Source: Progne subis subis
Taxonomy: Eukaryota > Chordata > Aves > Passeriformes > Hirundinidae
NCBI GenBank assembly: GCA_022316685.1
Contig: JAKJHU010000033.1
Location: forward strand, 3,648,321-3,712,320
DNA length: 64,000 nucleotides
Direction of reading: 5' to 3'
Part shown: one piece after another, positions 59,251-64,000 of the stretch
Layout: every line of letters begins with the position of its first letter
Numbering within the stretch: position 1 is the first letter of the stretch
Made by a program: the position numbers and the translations under genes
Notes under the pieces: generated by a model
The model's database searches: none
Told to the model about the DNA's origin: nothing
What the model saw: the letters and a program-made list of their open reading frames with translations, nothing else

Positions 59251-62200
59251 GATGGCGTTTTCACCCGTGGCTGTCTGGGATCTGATCCCATGGTGGTGCA
59301 CAACACACTGGAGCAGGCAGCAAACTACCAAGACAGTGCAGATACTCCTCATGGCCAGGGCCATAGGATTACTTGCTCCTACAGTAATGCAGGTGGCAGT
59401 GTGGCCCTCACAGCACCCTTTACTCCACCTCAGAGCAGGGAGAGGATCAGCAGGTCACAACCCAAACACAAAACTAGGCACTGCCTGCACTCAGGTATTC
59501 AAGCTGCCACGTAATCTGAACTTTCATGAATGAAAAACAATATTCCTCCCCAGCCTTAGGGAAATGACTGCATAAGTCCTCCCTTCAACAGGGACATGAA
59601 CACAAATCCCAAATTCCCACACAGGAAGAGAAGGCAGAATGGGGGAAGAATGAATGATCTTTGTGCAGTGAGCAGAGGATGGACCAACAGCAATTTTTAT
59701 AAGTTCAGCAGCTCATACCCAGCAAACTGTCTTCAAATACTTTTCTCACAAATCATTTACAGCACATTCCCACCGATGTAGTCCAAAATAATGAAATCTT
59801 ACTTAGAACACTATTTACATTCTAAGTGCCCCAAATCACTGTACTGAAGATATGGATGATTCACCATCTCTAATGACCTGTCAAACCTGGGGGAAGGAGG
59901 TCAGAACCAAGGAGGTTTTTCTAAACTCCCCCGGCTTAGTGGAAACCATAGCAATTCTGCTAAGTGGAAAATAATTTGGTACTGGTCCCAATCCTTCTTT
60001 CACACTCATTTAGCCAGGTGCAAAGCTGTCAATAGCAGTGGCAATACACTGCTTTAACACCGGTATAATTTAGCAGAGGGTCATGTCTGCTTTTTTCCCT
60101 GAAGAGCCTTTAGAAAAAGCAATCTGTCAGACCTTCCTATTCAGGTCATTCCCAAGTCGTGTTCTGCACTACAGTTCACAGAGTATAATGTAGAGTGTTT
60201 TCACTTTAAAGTGTGATTATAAAAGAATACCTGGTTGCCAGCAGGAGAGGGGTGAGAGGAGTTCTTCCAACTCCTCTGGGGGTCTGACATTACATACTCC
60301 TGAGACAAGTAAGTTATTAAGTTGCTTTGTTCACACCCTTTAGTGGGGAGCAGAGCTAAGTGCAAACCCAAGTCCCAAGCATTTCAGATTTCATTCCTTG
60401 GTTTGCCGTATTAGCTTTTTCCAGCTCTCATAACGGGAGTTTATCACCTCAGTAGCTCAGCTTTAACGGACGAATAAAAGTCCTCATGTTTGCTGAATAC
60501 AGATGTTTGCAGTTGCAACTTTTCTAGGGGCAGTGTGCCAGCTTTCTGCCAGTGCTATAAGGCAGCAGTAAGATATAAGCCAGGGAGGATGGCAGGTCAG
60601 GAAACTCAGACCACACAAACAGAGCTGCTGTGTTCCAGCAGTGACACACTCCAGAAAGGTCCCATCTTAATATCCCTGGTGGTGGCAGTGACCCCTCATT
60701 CCCACTGACACCTGGACTGTCTAAGAGCCCAGTCTTAGCCCCTGCTGTGGGACTGGATGCTTTGCTCCACCATAGCTCTGCAGTATGTTCACAGCTAAAG
60801 GGCAGAACTGTCCTCGTGACCAGGTCTGCTGCAGAACACAGACATCTCTGCACACAAGCAGTTTTCTTTGCAAAGGCACTTACACATCCCTAAGCCATTT
60901 TTAGCCTAACAGAGAGGAGTTACAGGTGCCATCCTGAGAATGCTTTGCTCTTCTTGTTACTTATCAGCAGAAGGTATTACTGCAGTCTTACAGTGCGCTC
61001 ATGCTTAGTGATTCCTCTGCCTGGAAAAAGAGCACTAAGAGGAAATTTCATACTGCAATTTATTCCTATTTTACCTTCTTCTCATCAAAACTGCTCTGGG
61101 TCCAGCTTAGAATGACAGTCTTATTCCCCAGCAAGGCAATCCTCCTACCCTCAGAGATGCACTTCCCTCCACAATTCTCACAGTTAGTAATGAAACTCCA
61201 CTTTCTTGGCACCCTTAACCACCGAGCACTTTGGAGGAGTGCCTGTGCCCTGCTGAAGTGTGTTTGTTGAACTGACAAACACGCTCCCTCTGATTCAGAT
61301 GGGCTCAGATTAGCCTACAGTTTCAGCCCCAAGTAGCTCCATCTGCAATGGACTCAAGCTCTTTGCCTGATTTACAGAGGGCAAAAGCATTCAATAAGCT
61401 TCTTGCAAGAAGATTTGAAGATTCAAATGTGAAATCAGTATTATGGATTGATACCAGGTTTTACAAAACAATGTTTTAATTGCCTGTTGTCCCTTTACAC
61501 GACCCAGGCTGGGAAAGAAAAATAGGTTTGTTTCACAAGCAGTACCATGCCAAAGAAGAAGCAGTGAGGACCTGGCACTTCAGAAGCTGTCTGTCAGGTT
61601 TGGTGCTGCCAAGAAATTTTGAGGGATTTCAAGATTTTGCAAGTTCAGCACATTGCAGTGCATTGCACAAAGAAGCCATAAGCTCTTTTCTGCATCCAGC
61701 CCTGAGACAAGGATCCATTTGATCCATTTTCCTTTGAGGTCCACCAAAACTTTCCCATTAGCTTGGATGAGGCTTGAGTTGCACCCAGAGAATATTTCCT
61801 AAAGAGTCACCTAGCTTTTGATAAGGTCCAGCATGTAAGGATGTGAGGTATTTCTTCCTGTTTTGTGGATTTAAGATGTGTCTATTGTATAAATACCAGG
61901 GACATCCAAACCTTTAATTTTTAACTGCCAAGAGTGGGAGGACAGGGGTGGAAGGCAGGAGAGAAGGGGCTGGATGCATCTCCCCACCCAAATGGCAGAG
62001 AGAGCTCACCATCCCCTGGCCTTGCCAAATGAAGCTCTATTTTGGCACCTAGGTAAAGGTCAAACTTTCCAAAATCACACCCTACTGTGGCTTTTGAAGA
62101 AAGAGAATATGCCCAAAGCAAAAACAGGATATAAACACATGAAATGTGAAGCTGACAGCTTATGGTACCTTTATGATGTCTCAAACTCCATTAACAAGTT

Positions 62201-62560
62201 GATTTCTTTTCCAGAAGGGTTTCATACTTAGGGAAAGGGACAGGGGATGAGAGTTCACAGTACTTAACTTCAAGTTTCCCTGAGAAACCCCTCTCTTTTT
62301 CCCCCGACAGGAAGTGAGGGCAGGCAAGGTCTCCCACTTCTCTAGCACAGGTGGATAAATTAGTGCCCAGGTGTCTAAAGGTGCAATTATCACAGATTTC
62401 ATGATCTTCGAGACTTAAAGGTGTTAAATTTAACTCTGACTAATTTTGGTAGACTATGTGTGCAGGGATATACTCATCCTGTCCAGAAAAAAACAAAGCC
62501 AAGAACATATCAGTACAACCCAGCCGTTAGCACACCCATGGCAGGAAAAATTAGTGGGTG
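59251..62560. other. Unique non-coding sequence
   Basis: No exon recognised; frames reach 109 codons at most. A 15-base match to the reverse-transcriptase relic at 21.5 kb occurs at 61,814-61,828 and may be another LINE remnant. Confidence 0.6.
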
Positions 62561-62700
62561 GTGCACAATATTAATTCAGCTCCTTACCCCTGTGTGCCAG
62601 GATGCTGCCTTTAATTAAATTAGCATAAGCTATCTCTTTGACATTCTGATTTAATATTATAGACTCGAGGTTTTATCCCAGCAAATGCATACAATGTGAA
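62561..62700. promoter_or_regulatory. Candidate conserved non-coding block (inferred)
   Basis: AT-rich unique sequence with CACAATATTAATTCAGC, GCCTTTAATTAAATTAGC and CTGATTTAATATTATAG in close succession and no long frame. Similar in character to the other motif-dense blocks; inferred only. Confidence 0.2.
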
Positions 62701-63499
62701 TGCATCCCAGGGTCATTTTTTCATGTTTCTCTCTACGTTCCCTGTTTTTGTTTTCTTAATGGCCTAGTTTGTCTTTGCCAGCTGGAATCTGCGTATTACA
62801 GACCGAGCCAAGGTTTGCTCCTCAGAAGCAGAGGCAAATCACCACAGTGGTTTCTTTATTGCAGCCAGGGTGGAGGGGGTCCCCAATGGGATGGAGGAGA
62901 CATCTGGCTGCCACCTTCCCAAAAATCACGCTGAGCCTGAGGAACAAGCAGTAACTGAGACCAGTTTGTGCTGGGCTTGAATCTCCTGCTGCCCCATTCT
63001 CCAGGGTAGAGCCCACAGAGACCCCTTGATCACTCTCCAGCAAATTATGAGGGCTATGGGGAGGCTCCTCTCCTCGGGCTGCTTCCTCTCCTTTAAGAGC
63101 ACTTTGGCACTGTCACGTCCCAGACAGCTGAGAGTCACGTTCAATACGCAGTGTACACAGCAGGGCTGGCTCACTCTGCCCTCCTCCTCCAAGGAGATCC
63201 CCTGCACTCTGTTGGGGTAGGATTCGCTTCAGGCCCTGTGCACAAAGTCTCTGCACCACAGTGTCCCACCTGGCCAGGTTTAAGTCCAGCTCACTGCCCA
63301 GCACCCTCCTGGATGGGTTTCTGCCACCCAGGTGCCAACCCAAACCCCATCCTGGATCCCCCCTTGGTATCAGCACTTTTCCTTTGGACTGTGTTCTCTG
63401 GCCCTGTGTGCAGGAGGTTTATTCTGGGGTGGTGAACCCAGGGGAACCAAGGAACGGAACTCCGGCTCTGCAGCACGTGATCTGTTGCTTCCACACAGC
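62701..63499. other. Unique non-coding sequence, GC-richer patch
   Basis: Frames of 60-94 codons overlap on both strands at 62,770-63,520, without domains. The overlap pattern is as expected from GC-richer composition. Confidence 0.55.
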
Positions 63500-63780
63500 C
63501 TTCTCATTTGCTTGTTACTGAATTAATCACTTTAAATTAATGCTTGCTGGTTTTCTCATCTCAATAAACGTACTGAATGCAAAGCAGTGTCATCCTTACG
63601 GGGACTATTTCTAGCTCTACAGCAGATTAAAACTAAATTAGCTGATGTTTCAAAACTGGCAAAACCATGTATCTGCTATGCAATTTGTAATGCTGGCAGA
63701 GTGTTATTAATGGTGGGATGACTTATATTAAAAATTCCATGTTTATGAAATGCATTTTTCTGTTCTGTAGCTGCAGAACA
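63500..63780. promoter_or_regulatory. Candidate conserved non-coding block (inferred)
   Basis: Contains CTGAATTAATCACTTTAAATTAATGC, AAACTAAATTAGCTG, CTATGCAATTTGTAATGC and GTGTTATTAATGG across 200 bases of unique sequence without open frames. It fits a homeodomain-rich enhancer. Conservation is not demonstrated here. Confidence 0.25.
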
Positions 63781-64000
63781 CTCCCTTGCTTTGTTCTTTA
63801 AAAGTAAAGGGAACTTGCTCTACTCAGGGTCATTACCAGGTAGGTTGTGACTCTGCTGCTTATCTGGTGCCATTTCATGTCTCCTCTTGATTCAGCAGCT
63901 GGAAGTTTTCTGATTTTTTACAGTTTTTCCACTCTATGTTGGGAACTCTTTTCTCCTGTTACGGGTCAAACTTCATCCCTGATGTTTCACCCTGCAAAGA
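63781..64000. other. Unique sequence to the window edge
   Basis: No feature recognised; the end of the window is arbitrary and cuts no gene that I can identify. Confidence 0.6.

Overview
The window looks like vertebrate nuclear DNA, most probably from a bird. The strongest evidence is a set of CR1 LINE 3' ends. Two clear copies (about 47,643-48,414 and 58,760-59,250) and two short tails (about 27,490-27,608 and 57,190-57,252) end in the avian-type motif 'GGTTGGAC...GATCTTA...' or 'TTTAAGGTCC...', followed by ATTCTATGATT-like repeats. There is no SINE carpet, and long mono- to pentanucleotide microsatellites are common. No operons, bacterial genes, CRISPR arrays, rRNA or tRNA were seen. A crocodilian or turtle is less likely but cannot be excluded from sequence alone.

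I recognise no protein-coding exon. Every long open frame falls into one of three groups: it lies inside a tandem repeat, it is the decayed reverse-transcriptase C-terminus of a CR1 copy, or it is an open stretch of 100-203 codons without a recognisable domain. The window therefore reads as intergenic or intronic DNA (a gene desert or a very large intron).

Layout. 1-10 kb is unique AT-rich sequence with an A33 run (4,037), an (ATT)n microsatellite (5,359) and a (TTCTC)25 pentanucleotide array (6,698). 10-28 kb holds a degraded minus-strand CR1 relic (about 10,471), a (TTTG)n tract, an ancient CR1/Jockey-type reverse-transcriptase relic (21,487), homopolymer runs and a CR1 tail (about 27,490). 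28-47 kb opens with (AT)20 and contains several AT-rich, motif-dense blocks that look like conserved non-coding elements, a CpG-enriched block (38,880-39,640), and a second degraded minus-strand CR1 relic of ancient amniote type (about 45,130). 47-60 kb is the repeat-rich part: a CR1 copy, a 48-bp minisatellite with ten units (49,647-50,128), further regulatory-looking blocks, an A35 run (55,225), a CR1 tail, and a GC-rich 46/47-bp minisatellite of about 20 units (57,751-58,705) lying immediately upstream of another CR1 copy. 60-64 kb is unique sequence with regulatory-looking AT-rich blocks.

The most notable object is the 57.6-58.7 kb GC-rich island. A CpG-dense leader runs into a tandem array in which nearly every unit carries a G-quadruplex-type pattern on the minus strand, and half of the array shows a two-unit higher-order pattern. 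All regulatory calls here are inferences from motif density and composition; cross-species alignment would be decisive.
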